This document shows positions 34,749 to 42,645 of a DNA stretch of 64,000 nucleotides, one piece after another (position 1 is the stretch's first letter; every line of letters begins with the position of its first letter). The notes beneath the pieces were generated by a model. It was given only the letters and a program-made list of their open reading frames with translations, did no database searches and was not told where the DNA came from. Source of the stretch: JAXMHN01 sp964578605 (GTDB taxonomy: Bacteria; Verrucomicrobiota; Verrucomicrobiia; Limisphaerales; SIBE01); contig CAZODO010000009.1 in NCBI GenBank assembly GCA_964578605.1, positions 23,197 through 87,196 on the forward strand. The letters run 5' to 3'. Both the position numbers and the translations under genes were made by a program.

Positions 34749-35801
34749 ATGAAACGACTTGTTCACCTTTCCACCGGACTTCTGGCGTTCATCGCGCTTG
34801 CGCCTTTTCTGGCCTACGGCCATTCGGCGGTCGAACCCGCCCCCCGCCGGGATCAATGGTGGGAAGACCGGCACAAGCTGATCAACCGGCGCGCCGCGGA
34901 GGCGGGCGCAAAGGCGCAGGTGATCTTCATCGGAGACTCGATCACGCATGGCTGGGAAGGGGAGGGGAGGGATGTCTGGGCAAAGCATTACGCGCATCGG
35001 AACGCCTTGAACCTGGGAATCAGCGGCGATCGAACCCAGCATGTCCTCTGGCGGTTCGAGAATGGCAACCTCGAGGGGATCAAACCCAAGGCGGCGGTGA
35101 TCATGATCGGCACCAACAACTCCAACGGCGAAGACAACACCCCCGGGCAAATCGTGGAGGGCGTGACGGCCATCGTGAAAAAGCTGCGCGAGAAGCTGCC
35201 TGACACCAAGGTCGTCCTGCTCGCCATTTTTCCGCGCAACGAGAACTATAGCGCCCAGCGCGGAAAGATCCTCCAGGTGAACCAGGTGTTGCGCAGATTG
35301 GCGGATCAACAGGACATTTTCTGGGTCGATTTCGGGCACCGTTTTGTCAATGAGGAAGGGCTCATCCCGGCCAGCCTGATGCCGGATTACCTGCATTTGA
35401 CCAAACGCGGATACGAGATTTGGGCGGAATCGATCGAGCGCAGGCTTGCTTCGATCATTGGGGACGAGCCGGTGCGCGCGGAGAGCGCCAACATCAACGG
35501 CGACTGGGTTGCGGTCGTCCAAATGGGCGAGCGGACTTTCGAAATTCCGTTTGTGTTGCAGGCGCAAGACGGCCGGGTGACAGGCAGTTTCAGTGGGGAT
35601 GAGGGCCGCTCAGCGGAGATCGCCGACGGCCGGATCCGGGGCAACGAGGTTTCGTGGAACCTGAAGCGCCAGCGCAACGATGGCAGCACGATGGTTTATC
35701 GCATGCGCGGCACGGTCCAAAACGGCACGATGCGGGGGATCGCCCGCACCGAGTACGAGGGCCAGGAGCGGTCGGCCGAATGGACGGCTCGGCGAAAGTA
35801 G
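34749..35801 (+). CDS. SGNH/GDSL hydrolase with extra C-terminal beta domain
   Basis: 350 residues from the ATG at 34749, with a signal peptide (about residues 1-26). All four SGNH blocks are present: G-D-S-I-T (nucleophile serine near 63), G-I-S-G-D-R-T, G-T-N-N and D-Y-L-H-L for the catalytic Asp/His near 214. The arrangement resembles platelet-activating-factor acetylhydrolase-like and sugar acetylesterases. About 100 residues after 245 (G-D-W-V-A-V-V-Q ... G-R-V-T-G-S-F-S-G-D) look like a lipocalin- or sandwich-type beta domain that may bind substrate. Together with the divergent glycosidase it suggests glycan de-esterification. Confidence 0.88.
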   Translation: MKRLVHLSTGLLAFIALAPFLAYGHSAVEPAPRRDQWWEDRHKLINRRAAEAGAKAQVIFIGDSITHGWEGEGRDVWAKHYAHRNALNLGISGDRTQHVLWRFENGNLEGIKPKAAVIMIGTNNSNGEDNTPGQIVEGVTAIVKKLREKLPDTKVVLLAIFPRNENYSAQRGKILQVNQVLRRLADQQDIFWVDFGHRFVNEEGLIPASLMPDYLHLTKRGYEIWAESIERRLASIIGDEPVRAESANINGDWVAVVQMGERTFEIPFVLQAQDGRVTGSFSGDEGRSAEIADGRIRGNEVSWNLKRQRNDGSTMVYRMRGTVQNGTMRGIARTEYEGQERSAEWTARRK

Positions 35802-35835
35802 AACGGCGTTGCTGAGGAGTCCGAAAGATGCCCGG

Positions 35836-35861
35836 CAAGTCCAAGCAGCTTCTTGGACTTG
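35836..35861. terminator. Perfect 10-bp hairpin after the SGNH gene
   Basis: CAAGTCCAAG (35836-35845) and CTTGGACTTG (35852-35861) are perfectly complementary with a 6-base loop. It lies 35 bp after the SGNH gene stop and 150 bp before the pseudopilin gene. No T-tract follows, so Rho-independent function is doubtful; it may instead protect an mRNA end or act as a protein site. Confidence 0.35.
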
Positions 35862-36013
35862 CTCTGGATCTGTGCAGTCGATGCTGCGGTCTTCCCAGGC
35901 AGAGGGGCAATCGGTATCGCTTTCGCGACATCACCGGCGTGGGGGAAACGAATCGGACAGTTGCGTCGTGGCCGGTAATCTGGTAGGCAGAGCGGAACAC
36001 GCCCGCTTGGATT

Positions 36014-36802
36014 ATGAAAACGACTCAGGGTTCGTGGAGACCGGCGGCAGGGTTCACCCTCATTGAATTGCTGGTTGTCATCGCCATTATCGCCATCCTC
36101 GCCGGCATGTTATTGCCCGCGCTCTCGAAGGCGAAAAAGAAGGGGCAAGCGGCGGCCTGCGTCAACAACCTGCATCAGATGGCAGTCGCCTGTCAGATAT
36201 ACACCGATGATTTCAACGGACGCTACTGCCTGACGTTTCAGGTCACCGGCGATAATTCGTCGACCATTAGCGGCGGCCGCAGAGCCTGGTTCGATCTCCT
36301 CCTGCCGTATCAACCCTCGACCAACCTGCTTCTGTGCCCTGTCCGGACGCCGAAGTTCAAGGAATTCATGCAGCTGTACCCGACCGCACCGGGGGATCTG
36401 GGAATCTCCAATTACGGCATGAATTTCCAGATGGGCGGCTGCGATTACGATCCGTGGCCTTATTCGAAATGGTCCGGCGTTCGTGGCGAAGTGGCGAACC
36501 CTTCGTCGGTGGTCTATGTCACGGATTCCGGGAGCCGCCCGCTTAACACCGCTGATCCTCTGAAATGCGTGACCGAAAAGAGCCCTGAAAAACCCGGTTG
36601 CTGGATCGTTCACGACCCTGGGAATGACGCCCCCAACACGGGCGGAGTCACGGGCACCGATCCGAACTGGGGCGGCCCCATGCCGCGCCACATGGGGCGC
36701 ACGGCGGTGCTTTTCGTCGATGGCCATGTCTCAAGCATGAAGCCGTCTGCCTGGTACTGGAGCCGCACCCCTTGGCTGGATCCGAAGAAAGGCGGCCAGT
36801 AA
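36014..36802 (+). CDS. Orphan pseudopilin with prepilin cleavage site
   Basis: The 262-residue product has the prepilin signal G-F-T-L-I-E-L-L-V-V-I-A-I-I-A-I-L-A (cleavage after the glycine near residue 14, E at +5), then G-M-L-L-P-A-L-S-K-A-K-K-K-G-Q-A-A-A-C-V-N-N-L-H-Q-M-A. The C-terminal D-G-H-V motif (L-F-V-D-G-H-V) matches the same group as the gene at 5131. The two share the N-terminal helix and overall plan but differ in the soluble domain. Such proteins are probably assembled or secreted through the general pseudopilus machinery. There is no secretion operon next to it. Confidence 0.88.
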   Translation: MKTTQGSWRPAAGFTLIELLVVIAIIAILAGMLLPALSKAKKKGQAAACVNNLHQMAVACQIYTDDFNGRYCLTFQVTGDNSSTISGGRRAWFDLLLPYQPSTNLLLCPVRTPKFKEFMQLYPTAPGDLGISNYGMNFQMGGCDYDPWPYSKWSGVRGEVANPSSVVYVTDSGSRPLNTADPLKCVTEKSPEKPGCWIVHDPGNDAPNTGGVTGTDPNWGGPMPRHMGRTAVLFVDGHVSSMKPSAWYWSRTPWLDPKKGGQ

Positions 36803-37011
36803 CAGCCCAGGCTTCCTCCCCGCCCGCCAAAATCGTCTCTCGCCCGTCCGCGGCCCTTCCCGGGCCTCGCCGCGTGACGACGCCGGGAGAAGGCTGTCCA
36901 ATCTGCCGGTTTCCGGCAAGGTTGCCTATTCAGCCGGAAGTTATTGATTATTAACGCAGCTTTTGATACGGTAAAGTCTGGAGTGTTACACAAGCCGCCG
37001 ACCCGCATGTT

Positions 37012-37785
37012 ATGAGCCGGTTCAACCACTTGGAATTTGACGAACCGCTGGAGGAGCAAGGGGCCAGTTTGCCCGCCGTCAAGGACGGCCAGTACTATCT
37101 GAGAGAAGCCGGGGCGTCCTTCCGCCGGGGGCGCTTTGAGGAGGGGCTCCGTTTCTACTCCAAAGTCCTCGAACATGACCCGCACTGCGCGGCGGCCTGG
37201 ACCGGCCAGGTCCGGATGCTGATTGAACTCGGCGAGTTCGAAGAAGCCAAGCTTTGGGCCGACAAGGCGCTAGAGATGTTCCCCGCCGAAGCGGAGCTCC
37301 TGGCAGCGAAAGCGGTCGCGCTCGCCCGTGCCGGCGATCCGAAGGCGGCCCTTGCCTTTTCCGACGCGGCCATCGAAGCGCAGGGTAACACGCCTTACGT
37401 CTGGCTGGCTCGGGGCGACGTGCTCCTGGCGCGAGCGGAGAAACGGGCGGACTTCTGCTTTGAAAAGGCGCTGGGGCTGGCGGCGCACGATTGGTTTATC
37501 CATTGGCTGGCCTGCCGCATTTACTGCTATTACCGGCGCTTCTCGCGCGGCCTCCAGATAGCCCAGAAAGCTCTTGAACTCAACGCCAGTGCCGCCGTCG
37601 TGTGGCTCCAGTTCGGACGGTGCCAACTGGCGCTGGGGTTGCGGCCGGCGGCGGTCACGTCGTTCGAACATGCGCGGGAGTTGGATCCGCTCTGCCAGCC
37701 GGGCACTTCCGATGTGGCGGACCTGTCCTCCGCGGGAATGTGGGCTCGCGTTCGGGGTTGGTGGCGCCAAACATTCGGCCCATGA
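37012..37785 (+). CDS. Tetratricopeptide-repeat protein coupled to PilT
   Basis: 257 residues with TPR-like helical pairs from about residue 30 to 230 (for example R-R-G-R-F-E-E-G-L-R-F-Y-S-K-V-L-E-H-D-P and A-E-L-L-A-A-K-A-V-A-L-A-R-A-G-D). No signal peptide, so it is probably cytoplasmic. The stop codon overlaps the start of the PilT-like ATPase (ATGA at 37782-37785), suggesting it helps assemble or regulate that motor. The 209 bp before it contain no other gene; AT-rich sequence around 36940-36990 probably holds the promoter. Confidence 0.8.
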   Translation: MSRFNHLEFDEPLEEQGASLPAVKDGQYYLREAGASFRRGRFEEGLRFYSKVLEHDPHCAAAWTGQVRMLIELGEFEEAKLWADKALEMFPAEAELLAAKAVALARAGDPKAALAFSDAAIEAQGNTPYVWLARGDVLLARAEKRADFCFEKALGLAAHDWFIHWLACRIYCYYRRFSRGLQIAQKALELNASAAVVWLQFGRCQLALGLRPAAVTSFEHARELDPLCQPGTSDVADLSSAGMWARVRGWWRQTFGP

Positions 37786-38843
37786 GCGTTTCACGTTTCG
37801 AAGGGTTGATCTCCACAGCGCTGGATCGCGAGGCTTCCGATCTGCACCTCGTCGTGGGCGTGCCGCCGGCATTCCGGATTAACGGGGAGATCCTTCTCGC
37901 GGACGAAGATGCCCTCTCGGTGGAAGCGCTGGCCGGGATGGCCTACAACCTGTTGAACTCCGAGCAGCGCGAGAAGTTCGACCGCGAATGGGAATTGTGC
38001 ATCTCGTTGCCCGACGAACGGGCCGGCCGCATCCGTGTGACGCTTTACCGCAGGAATGGCGGTCCGGAAATGAGCATCCGGTTTTGCGGACGCCACATTC
38101 CGACGCGCGAAGAACTGGGGTTGCCTGCGAAGATTGACGACCTGGCGCTCCGTCCCAACGGCCTGATGCTCATTACCGGCCCGACTGGAGCGGGCAAGAC
38201 CACAACGCTCAATTACATGGTCAATTTGATCAACAACGAGCGGCGCTGCAAGATCGTCACGATCGAAGATCCCATCGAGCACATTCACGAGAATGCCAAG
38301 GCGATTATCGTCCAGCAAGAGATCCTGACCGATGCGCACTCGTTCCACCGCGCGCTGATCCATGTGCTGCGCCAGGACCCGGACGTTATTGTCGTGGGTG
38401 AAATGCGCGATCACGAAGCCATTTCCGCCGCCCTGACCGCGGCCGAGACCGGGCACCTGGTGCTGGCGACCCTTCATTCGCCGAGTGTCTCGCACGCCTT
38501 TGAGCGGATCACGGGCGTTTTTGAAGGATCCGCTCAGCGTCAAATCGTGATCCAGCTTGCCAACACGCTGCAGGGGATTATCGCTCAGGAACTGTTGCCC
38601 TCGGCCGATCGCTCCCGCCGGGTGCTGGCTTACGAGCTTCTGGTGGCCAATAGCGCGATTCGAAATCTGATCCGCGAAAACAACAAGCACATGCTGGAGA
38701 CGGTCATTCAGACCGGCGGCAAGGAAGGCATGATCCTGATGGACGCCTGCCTGTACGATCTCTATTGCCGCTGCCTGATCAGCTACGATACCGCGCTCAG
38801 CCGGGCGCGGAACCCAGACCGAATTATCAAACGAGCCGGGTAA
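37782..38843 (+). CDS. pilT: PilT/PilU-type twitching-motility ATPase
   Basis: 353 residues. The N-terminal PAS-like half contains A-S-D-L-H-L-V-V-G-V-P-P-A-F-R-I-N-G, the PilT hallmark. Walker A (G-P-T-G-A-G-K-T-T) starts at residue 133, followed by the Asp box I-E-D-P-I-E-H, the His box A-A-L-T-A-A-E-T-G-H-L-V-L-A-T-L-H and Walker B in V-I-V-V-G-E-M-R-D. It would power pilus retraction or a related secretion motor as a hexamer. Other pilus motor genes are absent here. The order TPR-PilT-TPR membrane protein suggests a small dedicated operon. PilT and PilU cannot be separated by eye. Confidence 0.88.
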   Translation: MSVSRFEGLISTALDREASDLHLVVGVPPAFRINGEILLADEDALSVEALAGMAYNLLNSEQREKFDREWELCISLPDERAGRIRVTLYRRNGGPEMSIRFCGRHIPTREELGLPAKIDDLALRPNGLMLITGPTGAGKTTTLNYMVNLINNERRCKIVTIEDPIEHIHENAKAIIVQQEILTDAHSFHRALIHVLRQDPDVIVVGEMRDHEAISAALTAAETGHLVLATLHSPSVSHAFERITGVFEGSAQRQIVIQLANTLQGIIAQELLPSADRSRRVLAYELLVANSAIRNLIRENNKHMLETVIQTGGKEGMILMDACLYDLYCRCLISYDTALSRARNPDRIIKRAG

Positions 38844-38866
38844 AGACGGGCGGCCCTCCAGCGGGA

Positions 38867-40099
38867 ATGGGAACTATGCAGATCCAGGATTGGGTATGGC
38901 ACGCCACCGTTGCCGTCGTCTCGACGGCCTGCATCGGATGGCTCCTTTGGCGCTGGCTGCAATCGAGCGACGAACCGGCGATGCTGATCCTCCGCTGGAT
39001 TGGAACCGTGATCATTCTCGGGATTGTCATCTCCTTTGCCGCCCGGGCGCGCGATGAGATTTCCAAGATTGCCGCCGTGCTGGCGGGCGCTGTCGGCGGG
39101 TTGGGCCTGACGATCATTTGGCGCCAGCGGATCTGCGAATTCTTCGCCAGCCCGTTCGTTGGGCTTTACACCGGCGGCAGCGCTCAACCGGATCCCACTC
39201 CTTTCTATTCCCTTGCCCAAGGCCGGCGCAAGCGGGGCGAGTTCGATCTCGCCATCGCCGAAGTGCGCAAGCAACTGGAACGGTTCCCAACCGACTTCAC
39301 CGGCTGGATGCTTTTGGCCGAAATCCAGGCCGAAGACCTCAAGGATCTCCCCGCCGCGCAGGAGACCATTCAAGAGATCCTTCGCCAGCCCGGGCACGCT
39401 TCCAAGAATATCGCCTTCGCCCTGAGTCGCGAGGCCGATTGGCACCTCAAGCTTCATCAGGATAGCGCCGGCGCACGCGCCGCTTTGGAACAAATCGTGG
39501 CGCTGCTGCCCGATACCGAGCAAGCGCAACTCGCCCTGCAGCGCATCGCGCACCTGGGATCACCGGAATGGCACGCGCAGCGAACCGAACCCCGGCGCAT
39601 CCAGCTGCCGCGCGGTCCGGCCGATCTCGGGTTGCGGGCGACGCCCCTGGCGATCGCGGCCCCGGAAGAAGATCCCGCGACAACCGCCGCGAATTACGTC
39701 CGGCACCTGGAGGAGTTCCCTTTTGACAGTGAGGCGCGGGAGAAGCTGGCGCTGATTTATGCGCGTCATTACCAGCGCCTGGACCTCGCCTCAGACCAGC
39801 TCGAGCAATTGATCGGTTCTCCCAATCAGCCCGCGAAGAGCGTGGTGCACTGGTTGAACCTGCTCGCGGATCTGCAGATCGAGATGGCCGCCGATGCCGA
39901 TCTGGCCCGGCAAACCCTGGAACGGATTGCGGCGCGGTATCCCGGGTCCGCGTTCGCTTCCAGCGCAAGCAACCGCATGGCCCATCTAAAACTCGAACTG
40001 CGCCCAAAACAACAGAGCCAAGTCGTGAAACTTGGCTCCTACGAAGAGAATATCGGTTTGAAGGGCGGCCCGTTCCCCAAAACGCCGCCTACCGGGTAA
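38867..40099 (+). CDS. Membrane-anchored TPR protein
   Basis: About 410 residues from ATG 38867 (38876 also possible). Two or three membrane helices occupy residues 8-90, then TPR-like repeats run to the C-terminus (Y-S-L-A-Q-G-R-R-K-R-G-E-F-D-L-A-I-A-E-V; L-L-A-E-I-Q-A-E-D-L-K-D; A-R-Q-T-L-E-R-I-A-A-R-Y-P-G-S). It begins 23 bp after the PilT-like gene, so the three genes are probably one operon. By position it could be a scaffold linking the ATPase to the membrane; that is inference. The 3' end overlaps the convergent lipoprotein gene by 11 bp. Confidence 0.75.
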   Translation: MGTMQIQDWVWHATVAVVSTACIGWLLWRWLQSSDEPAMLILRWIGTVIILGIVISFAARARDEISKIAAVLAGAVGGLGLTIIWRQRICEFFASPFVGLYTGGSAQPDPTPFYSLAQGRRKRGEFDLAIAEVRKQLERFPTDFTGWMLLAEIQAEDLKDLPAAQETIQEILRQPGHASKNIAFALSREADWHLKLHQDSAGARAALEQIVALLPDTEQAQLALQRIAHLGSPEWHAQRTEPRRIQLPRGPADLGLRATPLAIAAPEEDPATTAANYVRHLEEFPFDSEAREKLALIYARHYQRLDLASDQLEQLIGSPNQPAKSVVHWLNLLADLQIEMAADADLARQTLERIAARYPGSAFASSASNRMAHLKLELRPKQQSQVVKLGSYEENIGLKGGPFPKTPPTG

Positions 40100-40475
40100 T
40101 CAACCTGCCGTAAATCTGCTTGTCGATCTCGCTCGCGAGGTCGATATCTCCGCGGCCGCCCCGGGTGCGCGCCTGGACGCGGACGCGGCTGACCTTCGGT
40201 TCAATCTCTTCCACGGCCACCCAGACGGTCCGCGTATCGATCTTCGCTTCGAGCGAATTGTTGATGGTATTCTCTTTTACGAGGGTTCCATTGAGCTTCA
40301 GGACGTCTTTTGCCGCGGTAAAGATCTCGGCTACAGGCCGTTCATAGCTGCTCTCCTTGGTGTCGGTGGCCATCGGAAGACCCGCCTTGGATCCGCCATC
40401 CACCGTCCGGACACACCCGCAAAACAGCGCCGACAGGCATAGGGCCGTCAACAAAGCAAAGACATTCTTCTTCAT
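40089..40475 (-). CDS. DUF3568-like small lipoprotein
   Basis: 128 residues from M-K-K-N at 40475; upstream in-frame codons to 40577 look non-coding. A lipoprotein signal ends with L-F-C-G-C (lipobox, cysteine near residue 20). The mature part contains E-I-F-T-A-A-K-D-V-L and L-E-A-K-I-D-T-R-T-V-W-V-A-V-E-E, then V-R-V-Q-A-R-T-R-G-G-R-G-D-I-D-L-A-S-E-I, a pattern of DUF3568-type periplasmic lipoproteins. Function unknown; it should sit in the outer or inner membrane facing the periplasm. Confidence 0.7.
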   Translation of the reverse strand: MKKNVFALLTALCLSALFCGCVRTVDGGSKAGLPMATDTKESSYERPVAEIFTAAKDVLKLNGTLVKENTINNSLEAKIDTRTVWVAVEEIEPKVSRVRVQARTRGGRGDIDLASEIDKQIYGRLITR

Positions 40476-40611
40476 TGGGCGTATGCAATCACATTCCTCC
40501 CGGCCGTCAAGCGTTATCGGGGCGCCGGTTTCGGGCGCACGGTGCAGCCATTCGCCCCGGAGCTCGGAGAAACGCATTGAAACGCTCTGGACCCTGCGTT
40601 ACCGTCGGCTT

Positions 40612-40818
40612 ATGAACTCCAAACCTGCTTGCGACGTCCCGGTTCCTGCCTGCCCGCCGCGTTTGGCTGGCTCGCTTCGTTTGGGAGCCCTCTTGTGTCT
40701 TTTGCTTTTCACCGCGGGCCTGCTTGCCGGTTGCGCGAGCCTCAAACAGTATTCCGTCGATTCCTGGCAGGGCCCGCTTCCGGTGCGCGACATGGATTAC
40801 GTGGAGGTCGGGAGTTAG
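40612..40818 (+). CDS. Small lipoprotein, 68 residues
   Basis: The 68-residue product has a basic N-terminus, a hydrophobic run and a clear lipobox (L-L-A-G-C, cysteine near residue 42), leaving a mature peptide of about 27 residues ending D-Y-V-E-V-G-S. I do not recognise a family. The ATG at 40612 is chosen because the upstream in-frame extension (to 40357) is antisense to the neighbouring lipoprotein gene. It is divergent from that gene. The well-formed lipobox supports a real gene. Confidence 0.6.
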   Translation: MNSKPACDVPVPACPPRLAGSLRLGALLCLLLFTAGLLAGCASLKQYSVDSWQGPLPVRDMDYVEVGS

Positions 40819-41061
40819 CTATTTGGCGGGCAGTCTTCCGGGGCTGCCCGAGTCTGCCGGAGCAGGGACCCTGCGCGCAAAAGGAGGACTGCCTTGATTG
40901 CGCCAGGAGGTCCGTCAGTGCATTGATTAGGCCAGCCCAATGACGGGCTGCGAAAAGAGGATGAATCCCCCAGGAACCTTCGTCGCAACCGTTGTCGCTC
41001 CGAAGGTCCGGGGTCTAAACGCGCGAGGCGTCGTTTCGGGGTTTTCTTTCAGAGCTGGCCG

Positions 41062-42162
41062 TCAATTGGCGGCCCGGCCCTCGACACCTTTTGTCCCCTT
41101 GGCGATCATCTTGGCGGCTTCTTTGGGGCGCAAGGCGCGGACGGCTTTGCCGGCTTCCCACATTTCGGAGTGGCCAAGCTCGGAGAGTTCCTTGCCCAGG
41201 TGCACCTGGTAATCGGCCTGCCCGCACGCCGAAAGGACCCGCGCGGATTCCTTCCCGGCCTTGACCCGCTTGTAGAGTTCCTTGAAGACGGGAAGCACGG
41301 CTTTCTTGAAGCGCGGTTTCCAATCCAGCGCCCCGCGTTGCGCGGTCGCCGAACAATTCGCATACATCCAGTCCATTCCGTTCTCGTCGACCAATCGGAT
41401 GAGGCTTTGGGTCAGTTCCTCGACGGTTTCGTTGAATGCTTCGCTCGGCGTATGGCCATTGGATCGGAGGACATCATATTGGGCTTCCATAATCCCCGCC
41501 AAGGCGCCCATTAACACTCCCCGCTCGCCGGTAAGATCGCTGAACACCTCGTGCTGGAAGGTCGTCGGGAAAAGGTAGCCCGAACCAATGCCGATCCCGA
41601 CCGCCAGGCAGCGATCCTCGGCCCGGCCGGTGGCGTCCTGTTCCACGGCGAAACTCGAATTGATCCCCGCGCCGGTAAGGAAATTGCGCCGGACGGAGGT
41701 GCCCGAACCTTTCGGCGCCACCATGATCACATCGACGTCGGGCGGCGGGATGACGCCGGTCTGCTTTCTGTAGACGATCGAGAAGCCGTGCGAAAAGTAA
41801 AGGGCGTCGCCCGGTTTCAAGTTCTTCTTCACGCTGGGCCAGATGGCGCGCTGGGCGGCATCTGAAACCAGCATCTGAATGATCGTCCCCTTTTGAACCG
41901 CTTCCTCGATCTCGAAAAGAGTCTTTCCCGGTTTCCAACCATCTTTGACGGCCCGATCCCAGTCCTTCTTGAACTTGCTCGCCTGGCCAATGATCACATT
42001 GAAGCCATTGTCACGCAGGTTGAGCGACTGTGCCGGGCCCTGGACGCCATACCCGATTACCGCGATGACCTCGTTCTTCAGGACCTTCCGCGCTTTTGCC
42101 ATCGGGAATTCCTTCCGGGTAATGACTTCTTCCTGGACGCCGCCAAAATCAATAAGTGCCAT
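41062..42162 (-). CDS. ilvC: Ketol-acid reductoisomerase (NADP+)
   Basis: 366 residues. IlvC converts 2-acetolactate to 2,3-dihydroxyisovalerate in valine, leucine and isoleucine synthesis, in the cytoplasm with Mg2+ and NADPH. The N-terminal G-Y-G-V-Q-G-P-A-Q-S-L-N-L-R-D is the cofactor loop; metal and substrate motifs follow (F-S-H-G-F, A-P-K-G-S-G, D-L-T-G-E-R-G-V-L-M-G, E-A-F-N-E-T-V-E-E-L-T, Y-A-N-C-S-A-T-A-Q-R-G-A-L-D-W). It is the variant with D-G-W-x-P-G after the cofactor-specificity loop, which I associate with Bacteroidota and relatives. It stands alone, without ilvB/ilvN nearby. Array G lies about 200 bp upstream. Confidence 0.96.
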   Translation of the reverse strand: MALIDFGGVQEEVITRKEFPMAKARKVLKNEVIAVIGYGVQGPAQSLNLRDNGFNVIIGQASKFKKDWDRAVKDGWKPGKTLFEIEEAVQKGTIIQMLVSDAAQRAIWPSVKKNLKPGDALYFSHGFSIVYRKQTGVIPPPDVDVIMVAPKGSGTSVRRNFLTGAGINSSFAVEQDATGRAEDRCLAVGIGIGSGYLFPTTFQHEVFSDLTGERGVLMGALAGIMEAQYDVLRSNGHTPSEAFNETVEELTQSLIRLVDENGMDWMYANCSATAQRGALDWKPRFKKAVLPVFKELYKRVKAGKESARVLSACGQADYQVHLGKELSELGHSEMWEAGKAVRALRPKEAAKMIAKGTKGVEGRAAN

Positions 42163-42366
42163 AGTAAACTGTTTAAGCTAGTACGTTTTGCCAAACCGCA
42201 GGGCTGATTGCCATCAAGACTTTGATCACCGCGCTCGCTGGATCAGCGTGAGCCTTGATCCTATGCACGAGCGTCATCCCGTCAATACAAAGCTTATGGT
42301 GTGCATTCGCCAGGGCGCATCTCACGTTTTCCTGCTGGTGGCGTCTCTCTCAGCCTCCGCACCCGC

Positions 42367-42531
42367 TCTCAACACGGTCGTCACTCGGTCGTCACTCGGT
42401 CATGACACGGTCATCACCCGGTGATCACCCGGTGATCACCCGTTCCCGAACGGGTGAACTACGGGTGAACTACGGGTGAACTACGGGTGATCTACGGGTG
42501 ATCTACGGGTGAACACCGGGTCCACCGGGTA
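42367..42531. repeat. 11-bp-period palindromic array (locus G, most regular)
   Basis: Fifteen units in perfect 11-bp register. The left half is TCTCAACACGG, two TCGTCACTCGG, TCATGACACGG, TCATCACCCGG, TGATCACCCGG and TGATCACCCGT. The centre is TCCCGAACGGG (42444-42454). The right half is three TGAACTACGGG, two TGATCTACGGG, TGAACACCGGG and TCCACCGGGTA. The right units are reverse complements of the left units in their core, so the array folds on the central CCCGTTC/GAACGGG. Pure copies inside each half suggest local homogenisation. It lies between creD (whose 3' end is at 42646) and ilvC (start 42162), both on the minus strand. The rest of the 42163-42645 gap shows nothing else. Confidence 0.88.
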
Positions 42532-42645
42532 TGAGCTGGCTCTGCGCCGTGGAAGAGCCCCCTGTGCCTGGCAAGACCGAAATTGAACGCCGGCGGCTCA
42601 AAATTGGCATGCCGGCGTCCAAAAATCCTCCTCTTGGACGCAAAA

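Noticed and set aside
32517..35567. 1,016-residue version of the glycosidase gene
   Set aside because: The added N-terminal part is antisense to the SGNH gene; a signal peptide starts at 34571.
40819..41061. Terminator between the small lipoprotein and ilvC
   Set aside because: GGGCAG/CTGCCC can pair after 40825 but the stem is short and no T-tract follows on either strand.
42367..42531. CRISPR array
   Set aside because: Units are 11 bp with no spacers and invert at the centre; there are no cas genes in the window.
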